The notes: generated by a model not told the origin, from the letters alone. A DNA stretch of 64,000 nucleotides from Sphingomonadales bacterium (GCA_016720115.1 JADJXT010000001.1:1116001-1180000); one strand, 5' to 3'; positions 37,447 to 47,516 are shown, counted from the first letter of the stretch. Program-made: numbers and translations.

Positions 37447-38719
37447 ATGACATTGTTTGAAATCCCCAAGGAAATCACCGATTATCTGGCCGAGCTGGAT
37501 GACTTCATCGAACGCGAGATCGTGCCGTTGCAAAATCAGGACGATAACAACCGCTTCTTTGACCACCGTCGCGAATGGGCGCGCACCGATTGGGACAATG
37601 ACGGTCTCCCGCGCAAGGAATGGGAACAGCTCCTCGTCGAGATGCGCCGCCGCGCGGACAAGGCGGGGCATTACCGTTTCAACCTGCCGGTCGAATTTGG
37701 CGGCAAAAACGGCAGCCATCTGGCAATGGCCTGCATCCGCGAACATCTGGCGCAAAAGGGCTGGGGCTGCACAACGACCTGCAGAATGAAAGCTCGGTCG
37801 TCGGCAATCTCGTCCAGCCGCTGATGGTGCGCGATTTCGGGACCGAAGAGCAGAAGCAGGAATATATCCCGGCGATGCTCGAAGGGCGGATGCGCTGCAC
37901 CTTCGGCCTGACCGAGGAGCATCACGGTTCGGACGCGACCTGGATGGATACCCGCGCCGTTGCCGAAAAGCGCGACGGGGTCGATGGCTGGCTGATCAAC
38001 GGCAACAAGATGTGGACGACCGGCGCGCACCACCATTCGCACTGCATGGTCTTTGCGCGCCATAGCGGCAAGGATGGCGATGCCAAGGGTATCGGCTGCT
38101 TCCTGGTGCCCGCCGACGCGCCGGGTTTCGAGGTCGGCGAATATCTGTGGACCTTCAACATGCCGACCGATCACCCGAAGGTGGCGATCAGGATGTCTGG
38201 ATTCCCGGAAATATGGTGCTCGGCGATCTCGACTACGGGCTCGCGCTGGCGCAGCATTTCGTCCATGAAAACCGCATCCGCCAGGCGGCAAGCTCGCTCG
38301 GCGCGGCGCAATATTGCATCAACGAGGCGGTCAAATATGCGGGCGAGCGCAAGCCGTTCGGCAAGCCGCTGGCGGTCAATCAGGCGATCCAGTTCCCGCT
38401 GGTCGAGTTGCACACCGAAGCAGCGATGCTGCGTCAGTTGATCTATGCGACCAGCGCGAAAATGGACACGATGCCCAAGCCCGAAGTGGCCAAGCGGTTG
38501 TCCGATGTGATTTCGATGTGCAATTACCGCGCGAACCGGCTGGTCTGCGATGCGGCGGACCGGGCGATGCAGGTGCATGGCGGGATCGGCTATTCGCGGC
38601 ACAAACCGTTCGAACATATCTATCGCCACCATCGCCGCTATCGCATCACTGAGGGCGCGGAGGAAATCCAGATGCGCAAGGTGGCGGGCCATTTGTTCGG
38701 CTTCATGAGCAAGGGCTGA
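37447..38719 (+). CDS. Acyl-CoA dehydrogenase, two frameshifts
   Basis: The protein, about 424 aa when reconstructed, starts MTLFEIPKEITDYLAELDDF. It shows the substrate/FAD segments MRCTFGLTEEHHGSDATWMD, GWLINGNKMWTTGAHHHSHC, KYAGERKPFGKPLAVNQAIQ and MQVHGGIGYSRHKPFEHIYR, ending HRRYRITEGAEEIQMRKVAG. These are typical of the ACAD family, flavoproteins that oxidise acyl-CoA at the alpha-beta bond and feed electrons to ETF. Breaks near 37766 (one G missing in GGCTGGGGCTG) and 38190 (one C missing) split it into three frames. This host gene is therefore affected in the same way as the ICE genes. The stop overlaps the next start. Confidence 0.88.
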
Positions 38720-39505
38720 TGCTGCAGCAGGCGCAGGATTTTCGCGATGAGAGCGAGGCGATCCATGGCCTGCTCCTCCCGCTCGCGGATGTGGATTACG
38801 AACGGCCCACGCTGTTCAAGCGCTGGACGATAAACGAAATCCTGCGCCACTTGCACGTCTGGAACATCGCCGCCGACCTCGCGCTGGCGGATGCTGAGGC
38901 GTTTCGCGGATTTCTTGCGCAAATGGCTTCGGGTATCCGGGGCGGCCGCTTGCCGGATTTCGAGAAGACTTACCTCGACGGCCTTTCGGGTACGGCGCTG
39001 CGCCAGGCGTGGATTGCACAGGTGCGCGCGATGACGCCGCGTTTCGCTGCGGCGGACCCTAAACAGCGTGTGTCATGGGTCGGCCCGGAGATGAGCGTGA
39101 TCAGCTCGATCACCGCGCGGCTTATGGAAAGCTGGGCACACGCGCAGGCGATTTACGACGTGCTGGGTGCCGGTCGCGTCGATTCCGACCGGATCGGCAA
39201 TATCGTCCGGCTGGGCGTCAACACTTATGGATGGACCTTCAAAACCGCAAGCAGGAGCCGCCCGGTCCGATGCCGCGGCTGCGGCTGACCGCACCTTCGG
39301 GCGCCATCTGGGAATATGGTGAAGGCCCGGATCTGATCGAAGGCCGCGCCTCGGAATTCTGCCAGTTGTCACCCAGTGCCGCAATATCGCCGATACCCGG
39401 CTGAACGTCACCGGCCCGATTGCCGCCCGATGGATGGCGGTTGCGCAATGCTTTGCCGGCCCGCCGCAAGATCCGCCATCGCCGGGTGCGCGCCGCCGGG
39501 CGTAA
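38719..39505 (+). CDS. TIGR03084-like protein (DinB/maleylpyruvate isomerase fold), two frameshifts
   Basis: The ATG overlaps the acyl-CoA dehydrogenase stop. The first 165 residues (DFRDESEAIHGLLLPLADVD, ERPTLFKRWTINEILRHLHV, ITARLMESWAHAQAIYDVLG) resemble the four-helix metal-binding fold of mycothiol-dependent isomerases, with histidines in LRHLHVW and SWAHAQ as likely ligands. Frame changes near 39240 and 39365 lead to GPMPRLRLTAPSGAIWEYGE, DLIEGRASEFCQL and ARWMAVAQCFAGPPQDPPSP, ending at 39505, about 261 aa. It is translationally coupled to the dehydrogenase and probably acts in the same acyl-CoA pathway; its substrate is unknown. Confidence 0.7.
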
Positions 39506-39569
39506 ATTCGGCGCAGGTTGATCGACAAGGTTCTGGACGCTTGCCACGAATCCGCTAGAGAGACGGGCG

Positions 39570-42078
39570 ATGGACGAGAGTACGCCGACCAATGTGAGTT
39601 ACAGGCTGTCCCGAAGCGCTGGTGGGCTTTGGGAGCGGCTGCAGGTCTATTGGCAGAAAAAATGGTTCCGGATAGCGAGCTACGCGGTTGGCGGCTTGCT
39701 GGTCGGCTATCTGCTCCTTTGGGCGGTGCTGCTGCGCAATTTGCCTAATGCTGAGGCGCTGGTTGAATATCAGTCGCCGCTACCGACGGTGGTGCGCGAC
39801 GTAAATGGCGAACCGTTCCACAGCTATGCGCGCGAACGGCGGGTACAGTTGGAATATGCCGATTTCCCGCCAATGCTGATCCGTGCCTATCTGTCAGCAG
39901 AGGACAAGAATTTCTTCAGCCATGGCGGCATCGATTATATCGGCATCATTGTCGCGGTGTTTGATAACCTTACCAGTTCAGGGCGCTCGCGCGGCGCCTC
40001 GACCATCACCCAGCAGGTGGCGAAGAACCTGCTGCTGACCAACGAATACAGCTACACGCGCAAAATCAAGGAAGCGATCCTCGCCTATCGTATCGAAAAC
40101 GCGCTGAACAAGCAGCAGATCCTGTCGCTTTATATGAACGAAATCGCGCTGGGCCGTCAGGCATTTGGCGTCGAGGCGGCTGCCCGGCCTATTTTGGCAA
40201 AAGTGCAGATGCGCTTGAACTGCACGAAATGGCCTTTCCTGGCTACTCTTCCGAAGGCACCGGAACGCTACAGCCGTGCCGAACATGAGCGCGCCGCAAT
40301 TGCCCGCCGCAACTGGATATTGGGGGAGATGGTGTCGAACGGCTGGGTTCCCCAGGCGCAGGCCGATGCAGCCAAGGCAATGCCCTTGGGGCTTATTCCC
40401 CGGCAGGGACAGCAATTCCAGAATGAAGGCGGCTATTTTGCCGAAGAAGTCCGCCGCCAGTTGATCGAACAATTTGGCGAGACTGCGGAAAAGGGGCCTT
40501 ATAGCGTTTATGCCGGCGGGTTGTGGGTTCGCTCATCGATGAACCCGGAATATCAGGAATGGACGTCAAAGGCGCTGCGCGATGGCTTGCTGCGCTATCA
40601 TGGCGGGCGTGGCTGGAGCAAACCGATCGCCACCATTCCGATGGACGACGGAAAATGGCAGTCGCGCCTCGCCAGTTCGAACATCGGCATAGGGTACAGC
40701 AACTGGCGGATTGCGGTCGCCATTCGCAAGCGGGGTGGCGGTGCTGAAATCGGATTTGCCGATGGCGATACCGGAATGTTGAATGCAGCGCCTGCGGCCC
40801 TGAAAGCGGGCGATGTCATTGCTGTCGCTCCACTTGGCGGTCGCAATTACCAGTTGCGAACCGTCCCTGAAGTTGGCGGCGGCATGGTAGTCCAGAATCC
40901 GGTCAACGGTCGCGTGCTGGCAATGCAGGGCGGTTTCGATTCGCGCATTTCGAGCTTTAACCGTGCAACGCAGGCGCAGAGGCAGCCGGGATCCACGATC
41001 AAACCCTTTGTCTATTCGACTGCATTGGAAAGCGGCATGACGCCCGCTTCGATTATCGTCGATGGCCCTTATTGCGTCTGGCAAGGGGCATCGCTCGGCC
41101 AGAAATGTTTCCGCAACTTCAGCGGGGGCGGTGCCGGGCCGCAGACGATGCGCTGGGGCTGGAGCAATCGCGCAACCTGATGACGGTGCGCGCGGCGAAC
41201 GATCGGGCATGGAAAATGTCACCAACACATTCCGCGCGATGAGCATAGGCGACTATCCGCCCTATCTTTCTTACGCGTTGGGTGCAGGCGACACGACCGT
41301 ACTCAAAATGACCAATGCCTATTCGATGCTGGTCAATCACGGGCGCGAGTTGAAACCGACGGTAATCGACTTTGCCCAGTCGCGCACCGGCAAGGTCATC
41401 TGGCCGAAAGACTGGAAAGCCTGTCAGGGTTGCAACATGAAGGACTGGAACGGGAAGCCGATGCCCCGGTTTAGGCCCGGGGGCAAGCAGGTGATGGATG
41501 CTGTTGCCGCCTATCAGGTGGTCCACATGCTGGAAGGCGTGGTGCAGCGTGGCACGGCGACGATCCTGCGCGATCTTGACCGCCCGTTGTTTGGCAAGAC
41601 GGGTACCACCAATGGCCCCACCAATGTCTGGTTCGTGGGCGGCTCGCCCAATCTGGTCGCAGGCGTGTATCTGGGTTTTGACCAGCCGCGCAACATGGGC
41701 GGCTATGCGCAAGGCGGCTCTATTGCGGCCCCGATATTCAAGCAATTCGCCCGGCAGGCCTATGTCGGTTTGCCCAAGCTGCCATTTACCGCACCCAACG
41801 GTGTCCGGCTGGTCCGGATCGACCGGAAAACGGGCAAGCGGGTCTATGGCGCCTGGCCCGATGATGACCCCAAGGGCGCGGTCATCTGGGAGGCTTTTGC
41901 CGCGGAAACCGAGCCCAAGCGCTCGATCCGGCAGGATGAGCTGGAGAAGCGCGGAGACAAACCGAAGAAGAAAGCGGCTTCTGCCGACTCTTCCGCGACC
42001 AACGGCGCGGCGAATACCGGCCCGAGCAGCGCGCAACGCGATCAGGAGTTCATGACCAAAGAGGGCGGGATTTACTGA
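39570..42078 (+). CDS. mrcA: Penicillin-binding protein 1A (bifunctional), frameshifts
   Basis: A cytoplasmic start and membrane helix (YAVGGLLVGYLLLWAVLLRN) are followed by the GT51 glycosyltransferase domain: LIRAYLSAEDKNFFSHGGID with the catalytic glutamate, RSRGASTITQQVAKNLLLTN, and EAILAYRIENALNKQQILSL. The transpeptidase domain has the serine motif RQPGSTIKPFVYSTALESGM, SRN in the broken stretch, and PLFGKTGTTNGPTNVWFVGG. The frame is disturbed at about 40185-40215 (two compensating breaks) and at 41160-41205 (one G missing in CGCTGGGGCTGG, then a further change). The intact size of about 835 aa is normal. It builds and cross-links peptidoglycan. Confidence 0.9.
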
Positions 42079-42193
42079 CGTCCCAATGGCGTATTTTCGC
42101 GCTTCCCGGGCACGCGGTTTACCGAATATTAAGCATTTTTCTTCAATATTTTCTTCGGAAGAGTGGAGGCGCACCCAGTTTCGGGAACGGATT

Positions 42194-42727
42194 ATGTCGA
42201 TGAGTTTCGGTGGCATTGGAAAATTGGTTTCGCTGGCGCTGCTCGGTGCCATATCGGTGCCTGTGGCTGGGGTCGCAGCGGCCCCCATGATTGCGGTAAC
42301 CAGTTCGGTGGTCCTTTCGAGTGAAGCGATGGTCGAACGCGTGGAAACCGGTGCAGACGGCCAAGAGCGCGTCGTGCTGAAACAGCCCAAAGACGTCATT
42401 GTCGTGCCCGGTGACCGGGTGATCTTCACGCTTCGCTACATGAACAAGGGTAGTGAAGCGGCATCCGGTTTCCGTGCGACAAACCCCATGCCCGGACCTG
42501 TCCAGTTCGTATCTGCTGAAGAAGACTGGGCCGAGGTTTCGGTAGATGGCGGCGTTAGCTGGGGTAAATTGACCGAGTTGAAAGTTGCGGTGAAAGGCAT
42601 TGACGGTGCCCCGGCGACAGTTCGCGCTGCCGCGGCAGAGGATGTCACGCATGTGCGCTGGGTCTTCACCGCACCGATTGCCCCGGGGGCACAGGGCACC
42701 GTTTCCTATCGCGGTCTGATCAAATAG
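42194..42727 (+). CDS. Exported protein with DUF11-like beta domain
   Basis: A signal peptide (KLVSLALLGAISVPVAGVAA) exports the 177-aa protein. The mature part contains one beta-sandwich like those of conserved-repeat (DUF11-type) proteins: VVVPGDRVIFTLRYMNKGSE, AASGFRATNPMPGPVQFVSA, DVTHVRWVFTAPIAPGAQGT and VSYRGLIK at the end. Such domains are usually adhesive or structural; no enzymatic residues are seen. The start is the ATG at 42194. The frame is intact. Confidence 0.65.
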   Translation: MSMSFGGIGKLVSLALLGAISVPVAGVAAAPMIAVTSSVVLSSEAMVERVETGADGQERVVLKQPKDVIVVPGDRVIFTLRYMNKGSEAASGFRATNPMPGPVQFVSAEEDWAEVSVDGGVSWGKLTELKVAVKGIDGAPATVRAAAAEDVTHVRWVFTAPIAPGAQGTVSYRGLIK

Positions 42728-42909
42728 CGCGCAACTGTTTGCGCTTAATCCTTTTCCAAAGATTGTCTCGCGCTGGCACAGCGTTGGGCTTGTTGTCCGA
42801 AAACAACAGGATTAATGCGTTTCTGCCTGACGTTAACCCTCTTTGTGGCTGGATTTACAGCGGCAGGGGGCGCAGCCATTCAGGCCAGATGATTTCCGGA
42901 GCATTTCAC

Positions 42910-43692
42910 ATGCAGTTCAAAACGGGCAGTTTCAAGTCGGCAACCGCAGCGGCGATGTGCGCAGCCTTGCTTTCGCTTTCTGCATGCGGCGGCAATGACG
43001 CGAACGGCGACGATGTGGCTGCGCTCGATGAAAAGCTGGTGGGCAAGGGTTCCGATCCGGCGATGAATGGCGCGGTGCAGGACAAGATTCTGGTCGATCC
43101 TGACCTTGCCGGGAAATCGAACAGCAATATGGTTCGTTCCGGCGACCGCCCGCTTGACGGCAAGACGCCATCCGACGCGGGCTATGAAGGCGCGACGGCC
43201 TCTGCAGAAGAGCTGAACGGCGCAAAATTGATGCGCGCGCCCAAGCCGCGCGTCGTTGGTAGCGAAGACTGCAATGATTGCGCCGCCAATCGTGGTGAAA
43301 CCTTGGAAGCCCGCGCAGCCTCACAAGGCGCCAAGCGCGGCAAGGGCACTTGCGAAGCCAAGCTGCAATATGGTGCAGGCTGGGCCAACCGCATGCCCAC
43401 CGAATTCCCCGTCTACCCCAAAGGCCGCGTCAAGGAAGCGGCCGGCGTCGAAGGCGGCATCTGCGATATCCGTGTCGTCAGCTTCACGACCGGAGCGGCG
43501 CGCCAGTCGGTCGTCGACTATTATTACACCCGGGCGAAGCGTTCCGGCTTTACCGCCGATTACGAAATCCGCGATGGTGAACATGTGCTGGGCGGGGTGC
43601 GCGATAATGATGGCGGCGCCTATGTGATTACACTCACCGCGCTCAAAAGCGGCGGTACGGCAGTCGATATTGTGGCCAATAACGGTCGCTAG
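42910..43692 (+). CDS. Putative lipoprotein of unknown function
   Basis: A lipoprotein signal peptide (ATAAAMCAALLSLSACGGND, lipobox LSAC) precedes a 240-residue mature protein. The first half is acidic and probably disordered (DDVAALDEKLVGKGSDPAMN). The second half is a compact domain with GTCEAKLQYGAGWANRMPTE, FPVYPKGRVKEAAGVEGGIC, DIRVVSFTTGAARQSVVDYY and YTRAKRSGFTADYEIRDGEH. The pattern of parameter-like strands ending VIVTL resembles envelope proteins of sphingomonads without a described role. A strong terminator lies 31 bases after the stop. Confidence 0.7.
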   Translation: MQFKTGSFKSATAAAMCAALLSLSACGGNDANGDDVAALDEKLVGKGSDPAMNGAVQDKILVDPDLAGKSNSNMVRSGDRPLDGKTPSDAGYEGATASAEELNGAKLMRAPKPRVVGSEDCNDCAANRGETLEARAASQGAKRGKGTCEAKLQYGAGWANRMPTEFPVYPKGRVKEAAGVEGGICDIRVVSFTTGAARQSVVDYYYTRAKRSGFTADYEIRDGEHVLGGVRDNDGGAYVITLTALKSGGTAVDIVANNGR

Positions 43693-43723
43693 ATTTTAAT
43701 CTGGTCTTTGGTTCCGAAACGAC

Positions 43724-43746
43724 TGGGGGGCTTTGCCCCCCATTTT
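43724..43746 (+). terminator. Rho-independent terminator
   Basis: TGGGGGGC and GCCCCCCA (8-bp perfect stem, 3-nt loop TTT) are followed by TTTT. It ends the lipoprotein transcript. Confidence 0.85.
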
Positions 43747-43824
43747 CGTCGGCGACATTTTCTTTTGCCGAAGCCAGCCCGTTCGCATAACATGCCCCGC
43801 ATCCAGTTCAGCGGAAGGTCATCC

Positions 43825-44352
43825 ATGCGCCTCTTCATTCCCATCCTTTCGGTCACCCTGTGCGGTGTCGCCCTTGCTGCAGCCGCCACGGCTGCCGACG
43901 ATCCGCCGCCCAAGGCCTATGGCGATCTGGTCGCGTGCCGCGATGTCGCAGAGGCGGGGGCAAGGCTAGATTGCTACGATAAGGCCACCGCAGAAATCGA
44001 GCGGGCCAGATCGGCAAAGGAACTGGTGCTGATGGACAAGGCCAGCATCCGCAAGACCAAACGTTCGCTGTTCGGTTTCTCGCTGCCCAACTTGCCCTTT
44101 TTCGGTGATGGCGACGGAGAAGGCAAAAGCAAGGAAGCGGAAGAGCTGCAGACCAGCTTTGCGTCGCTGCGGTCGCTCGGTTATGGCAAATGGCAGTTTA
44201 CCGTTCCCGAAGGCGGCACCTGGCAAACGACAGAAGCGCTCAACGCCCAGCCCAAGATCGGACAGGAAATTGTCCTGAAAAAGGGCGTGGCGGGCGGCTA
44301 TTGGCTCCGCGTTGGCAAGAATGTTGCGTGCCGGGTCAAACGCGTCGGATGA
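43825..44352 (+). CDS. Exported protein of unknown function
   Basis: GGAAGG at about 43812 supports the ATG at 43825; an in-frame ATG at 43792 would only lengthen the leader. A signal peptide (LFIPILSVTLCGVALAAAAT) is cleaved before ADDPPPKAYGDLVACRDVAE. The CRDVAEAGARLDCYDKATAE segment with two cysteines is a common start of alphaproteobacterial periplasmic proteins. The C-terminus (SLGYGKWQFTVPEGGTWQTT, IGQEIVLKKGVAGGYWLRVG) looks like a small beta-barrel (SH3-like or OB). The length is 175 aa. Function is unknown. Confidence 0.7.
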   Translation: MRLFIPILSVTLCGVALAAAATAADDPPPKAYGDLVACRDVAEAGARLDCYDKATAEIERARSAKELVLMDKASIRKTKRSLFGFSLPNLPFFGDGDGEGKSKEAEELQTSFASLRSLGYGKWQFTVPEGGTWQTTEALNAQPKIGQEIVLKKGVAGGYWLRVGKNVACRVKRVG

Positions 44353-44431
44353 GCGGGCCTCGACCGGCAAAAACAGTATTTGATTGCGCGGGACTCTAGC
44401 CATTGGCGAAACAGCCGCTAATGCAGGTGGG

Positions 44432-44809
44432 ATGCAGGCCTATGTTCTTGTCATGACCGGCGGTGCCATCGGTGCAGCGGCGCGCTATGGGTTGGCGCGT
44501 ACGCTTTCCGACCCTTCTGGCGGCTGGCCGTGGCACACTTTCATTGCCAATGTGGCAGGCGGGCTGCTGATGGGGCTGGTTGCGGCCTATGTCGTGCGCA
44601 GCGGCGCAGTTGACGAAAATATCCGCCTGTTTGCCGGTGTCGGCATATTGGGCGGCTTCACGACCTTCAGCGCGTTCAGCCTTGAAATGGCGCAGATGGT
44701 GGAACGGGGCGAACTGGCATTGGCAGGGGGCTACGCGCTGGCCTCAGTCGTGCTGGCGCTGCTCGCTTTGTTTGCAGGGCTGGTCTTCGGGCGGGCGGTG
44801 TTTGCATGA
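44432..44809 (+). CDS. crcB: Fluoride ion transporter CrcB
   Basis: The 125-aa product has the four membrane segments and signatures of CrcB/Fluc channels: GGAIGAAARYGLARTLSD, PWHTFIANVAGGLLMGLVAA with the conserved asparagine, and GILGGFTTFSAFSLEMAQMV containing the T-F-S-(A/T)-F motif that lines the pore. It exports fluoride as a dual-topology dimer. No fluoride-riboswitch-like structure was seen upstream. The gene overlaps the next start by four bases. Confidence 0.92.
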   Translation: MQAYVLVMTGGAIGAAARYGLARTLSDPSGGWPWHTFIANVAGGLLMGLVAAYVVRSGAVDENIRLFAGVGILGGFTTFSAFSLEMAQMVERGELALAGGYALASVVLALLALFAGLVFGRAVFA

Positions 44810-45960
44810 GCAAGGACAGTCTCTCGATACGCCGCTTCGTGGTCGATGCCGAGGATGACGGCATCCGTCTCGACCGCTGGTTCAAACGCCATCTGCCCGA
44901 TGCCAGTTTCAATATCGTCTCGCGCTGGGCGCGGACGGGGCAATTGCGCGTCGATGGCAAGCGTGCAGCGCCGGGCGACCGTATCGAGGCCGGGCAGGAA
45001 ATCCGTGTCCCGCCTGCGGAACCCGTTGTCGATACGCGCCCGAAACGGGCACGCCCGCCGATCAGCGAGGAAAGCGCAGAATTCGCACGCAGCCTTGTCA
45101 TCCACAAGGACAAGGCGGCGCTGGTGATCAACAAGCCGCCGGGGCTCGCCACGCAGGGCGGAACCAAGACCGAAAACCATGTCGACGGGCTTCTCGATGC
45201 CCTGTGCTTCGAACTCGATGCCCGGCCAAAGCTGGTGCACCGGCTCGACAAGGACACCAGCGGCGCGTTGCTGCTGGCCAGAACGCCGCGTGCGGCGGCG
45301 CATTTCTCCAAGGCCTTTTCCTCGCGCACCGCGCGCAAGGTCTATTGGGCATTGATCGTCGGCGTGCCCGACATTCACGACGGCATCATCGACCTGCCGC
45401 TCGCCAAGCAGCCGGGGACGGGCGGCGAGAAGATGCATGTCGACGAGAAGGAAGGCCAGCCCTCGCGCAGCCGCTATCGCGTTGTCGAACGCGCGGGCAA
45501 TCGTTGCTGCTGGGTGGAGCTGCAGCCCTATACCGGGCGCACGCACCAGTTGCGCGTGCATATGGCGGCGATCGGGCACCCGATTGTCGGCGACGGCAAA
45601 TATGGCGGCAAGGATGCTTTTCTGACCGGAACGATCAGTCGCAAGATGCACCTGCACGCGCGGCGCATCCGCATCGATCATCCCGATGGCGGGCAGGTCG
45701 ATGTGCGTGCCGATCTGCCGCCGCACATCGCGGAAAGCTTTGCCGATCTTGGCTTCGATACCGAGATCGGTGACGCGCTGCCGCTCGACGAACCCAAAAA
45801 ATCCGAAACACCCGAAGCAAAACGCCGCGCCGCCGCCGCGCGCGCCAAGGATGCCCGAAAGGAACGCAAGGGCGAAAGGCGCAGCCGGGGTGAGGTGAAG
45901 GCACCGCCGAAAGCCGGGCGCGCAAAGCCCGCTGCGAAGCCCAAGGGGCGCAGGAAATAA
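44806..45960 (+). CDS. rluC: RluA family pseudouridine synthase
   Basis: The 384-aa protein has an N-terminal S4 domain (IRLDRWFKRHLPDASFNIVS, RVDGKRAAPGDRIEAGQEIR) and the RluA catalytic domain with KLVHRLDKDTSGALLLARTP, whose Asp in HRLDKDT is the nucleophile. ELQPYTGRTHQLRVHMAAIG and HPIVGDGKYGGKDAF follow. A C-terminal basic tail of about 60 residues (AAAARAKDARKERKGERRSR) extends it beyond the E. coli enzyme and may bind rRNA. RluC (23S rRNA 955/2504/2580) is the most likely specificity, but RluA-type paralogues are hard to separate by eye. Confidence 0.85.
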   Translation: MSKDSLSIRRFVVDAEDDGIRLDRWFKRHLPDASFNIVSRWARTGQLRVDGKRAAPGDRIEAGQEIRVPPAEPVVDTRPKRARPPISEESAEFARSLVIHKDKAALVINKPPGLATQGGTKTENHVDGLLDALCFELDARPKLVHRLDKDTSGALLLARTPRAAAHFSKAFSSRTARKVYWALIVGVPDIHDGIIDLPLAKQPGTGGEKMHVDEKEGQPSRSRYRVVERAGNRCCWVELQPYTGRTHQLRVHMAAIGHPIVGDGKYGGKDAFLTGTISRKMHLHARRIRIDHPDGGQVDVRADLPPHIAESFADLGFDTEIGDALPLDEPKKSETPEAKRRAAAARAKDARKERKGERRSRGEVKAPPKAGRAKPAAKPKGRRK

Positions 45961-46577
45961 TGCACCCCAATTCGATATTCCGCCTGAAAGGCAGCGATGC
46001 CGATCAACGCGCGACGATGGAAGCGCTGGTGCAGGAAATCGGGTTCGGCATGGTCTTTGCGCAAACGCCCGATGGCCCGCGCGTGGCGCAATCGGCGCTG
46101 TTTTCCACCGGTGACGGCGCCGTGCAGTTCCATCTTGCGAATGGCAATGCGCTGACCAGATATCTGGACGGCACCGATGCGCTGGTGGTGGTCAACGGCC
46201 CCGACGCCTATATCAGCCCGGACTGGTATGAAGGTGCCAATCAGGTGCCGACATGGAACTATATCAGCCTCGAACTGGAAGGGCCTGTGCGCAGGATGGA
46301 CGGTGACGGTCTGGCCGCATTGCTCGACGATCTGAGCGCGGTCAATGAGGCTCGACTTGCACCCAAAGCCCCCTGGACGCGCGACAAGATGGATGGCGAT
46401 TTGTTTGACAAGATGACACGCGCAATCACCGGCTTTGAGATGGAAATTCGCGGCTGGCGCCCCACTTTCAAACTGTCGCAGAACAAACCCGATGCCGACC
46501 GCCTGCGGGCAGCCGATGAGCTGGAAAAGCACGGCAAAAGGGCGTTGGCGCATCTTATGCGGGAATGGGTGAAATGA
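45960..46577 (+). CDS. FMN-binding PaiB-like protein
   Basis: The 205-aa protein has the pattern of the PaiB family (split-barrel flavin-binding fold): ALFSTGDGAVQFHLANGNAL, VVVNGPDAYISPDWYEGANQ, VPTWNYISLELEGPVRRMDG and the C-terminal WRPTFKLSQNKPDADRLRAA. YISPDWY and KLSQNK are family signatures. PaiB-like proteins are annotated as FMN-binding negative regulators; whether this one binds DNA or is an oxidoreductase is not visible. Its first base coincides with the final base of the rlu stop codon. Confidence 0.82.
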   Translation: MHPNSIFRLKGSDADQRATMEALVQEIGFGMVFAQTPDGPRVAQSALFSTGDGAVQFHLANGNALTRYLDGTDALVVVNGPDAYISPDWYEGANQVPTWNYISLELEGPVRRMDGDGLAALLDDLSAVNEARLAPKAPWTRDKMDGDLFDKMTRAITGFEMEIRGWRPTFKLSQNKPDADRLRAADELEKHGKRALAHLMREWVK

Positions 46578-46594
46578 ATTGCACGGCTTTTCCT

Positions 46595-46620
46595 CTCCCC
46601 TCCCGCCTGCGGGAGGGGAG
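46595..46620 (+). repeat. 12-bp palindrome holding the ribosome site of the HAD gene
   Basis: CTCCCCTCCCGC and GCGGGAGGGGAG (46595-46606, 46609-46620) are perfectly complementary. The 3' arm supplies the purine-rich Shine-Dalgarno stretch four bases from the ATG at 46624. Palindromes of this kind are frequent extragenic repeats in sphingomonads. Confidence 0.6.
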
Positions 46621-46623
46621 AAT

Positions 46624-47283
46624 ATGACGCGCCTCGCCATATTCGATTGCGACGGAACGCTGGTCGACAGCCAGGCCAATATCTGCATGGCGATGGAGCA
46701 TGCCTTTGAAGAAATGGGCATGGCGCCGCCGCCCCGGCATGCGACCCGGCGGATCGTCGGCCTCAGCCTTGTCGAGGCCATGCGGCATTTGCTGCCCGAT
46801 GCGGAGGAGGCGCTCCATCGCGACATGGCCGAGCGCTACAAGCAGGCTTTCCTGACGCTGCGTGGCAATGGGCTGGTCGACGAACCCTTGTACGATGGCA
46901 TGGCGGCGGTGCTGAGCGAGTTGGACGAGAGCGGTTGGCTGTTGGGCGTTGCCACCGGCAAATCCGATCGCGGCCTTGAACGCTGCCTCGACCATCATGG
47001 CATCAAGGGGCTGTTCGTCACGCTGCAGACCGCAGACAGGCACCCCTCGAAACCGCACCCTTCGATGGTCTGGCAAGCGCTAGTGGATGCGGGTGCGGAT
47101 CCTGCCAATGCGGTGATGATCGGCGATACGGTTTACGATATCCATATGGGGAAGGCTGCGGGTTGCCGCACCATCGGCGTTTCCTGGGGCTATCATCCGA
47201 TTGATGAATTGCGCGAAGCCGGAGCAGATCATCTCGTTGAAACAATGGAAGAATTGATTCAGGCATTGGAGGGCAGGGCATGA
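46624..47283 (+). CDS. HAD family hydrolase, phosphoglycolate phosphatase-like
   Basis: The 219-aa protein carries all HAD motifs: I, LAIFDCDGTLVDSQ with the nucleophilic Asp; II, LLGVATGKSDRGLER (Thr); III, KPHPSMVWQALVDAG (Lys); IV, AVMIGDTVYDIHMGKAAGC (Asp). The helical cap between residues 15 and 85 places it in subfamily IA with Gph and similar phosphatases. Substrate cannot be deduced. The start is at 46624; an upstream in-frame start at 46579 would translate through the palindrome. The stop overlaps the next gene. Confidence 0.85.
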   Translation: MTRLAIFDCDGTLVDSQANICMAMEHAFEEMGMAPPPRHATRRIVGLSLVEAMRHLLPDAEEALHRDMAERYKQAFLTLRGNGLVDEPLYDGMAAVLSELDESGWLLGVATGKSDRGLERCLDHHGIKGLFVTLQTADRHPSKPHPSMVWQALVDAGADPANAVMIGDTVYDIHMGKAAGCRTIGVSWGYHPIDELREAGADHLVETMEELIQALEGRA

Positions 47284-47510
47284 ACAGCGAAGAACGCGAA
47301 AAAAAGGCGAAACAGCGCTTCATCACGCTGAATGCAATCCGTTTTTCGGGCGTTTTCCTGGTATTTCTGGGCATTGCCAATATCGGCGGCAAGTTCCTGC
47401 CCGAATTTGCCCCTGTGCTGGGCGGGCTTTTCATGCTGCTCGGGATGATCGAATTTTTCTTCATGCCGATTTTGATGAAAATAATCTGGGACCGGCAGGG
47501 CATTCGGTAA
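47280..47510 (+). CDS. Small two-helix membrane protein
   Basis: The 76-aa product starts with a charged segment (NSEEREKKAKQRFITLNAIR), then two membrane helices (FSGVFLVFLGIANIGGKFL and PVLGGLFMLLGMIEFFFMPI), ending KIIWDRQGIR. Conserved small proteins of this layout lie between a HAD phosphatase gene and the ATP12 gene in sphingomonads as far as I recall. Function is unknown. The start overlaps the HAD stop (ATGA). Confidence 0.75.
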   Translation: MNSEEREKKAKQRFITLNAIRFSGVFLVFLGIANIGGKFLPEFAPVLGGLFMLLGMIEFFFMPILMKIIWDRQGIR

Positions 47511-47516
47511 CCGGTT

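Noticed and set aside
44353..44431. Fluoride riboswitch upstream of crcB
   Set aside because: The 79-base interval lacks the conserved GG...CCG...pseudoknot pattern of that riboswitch.
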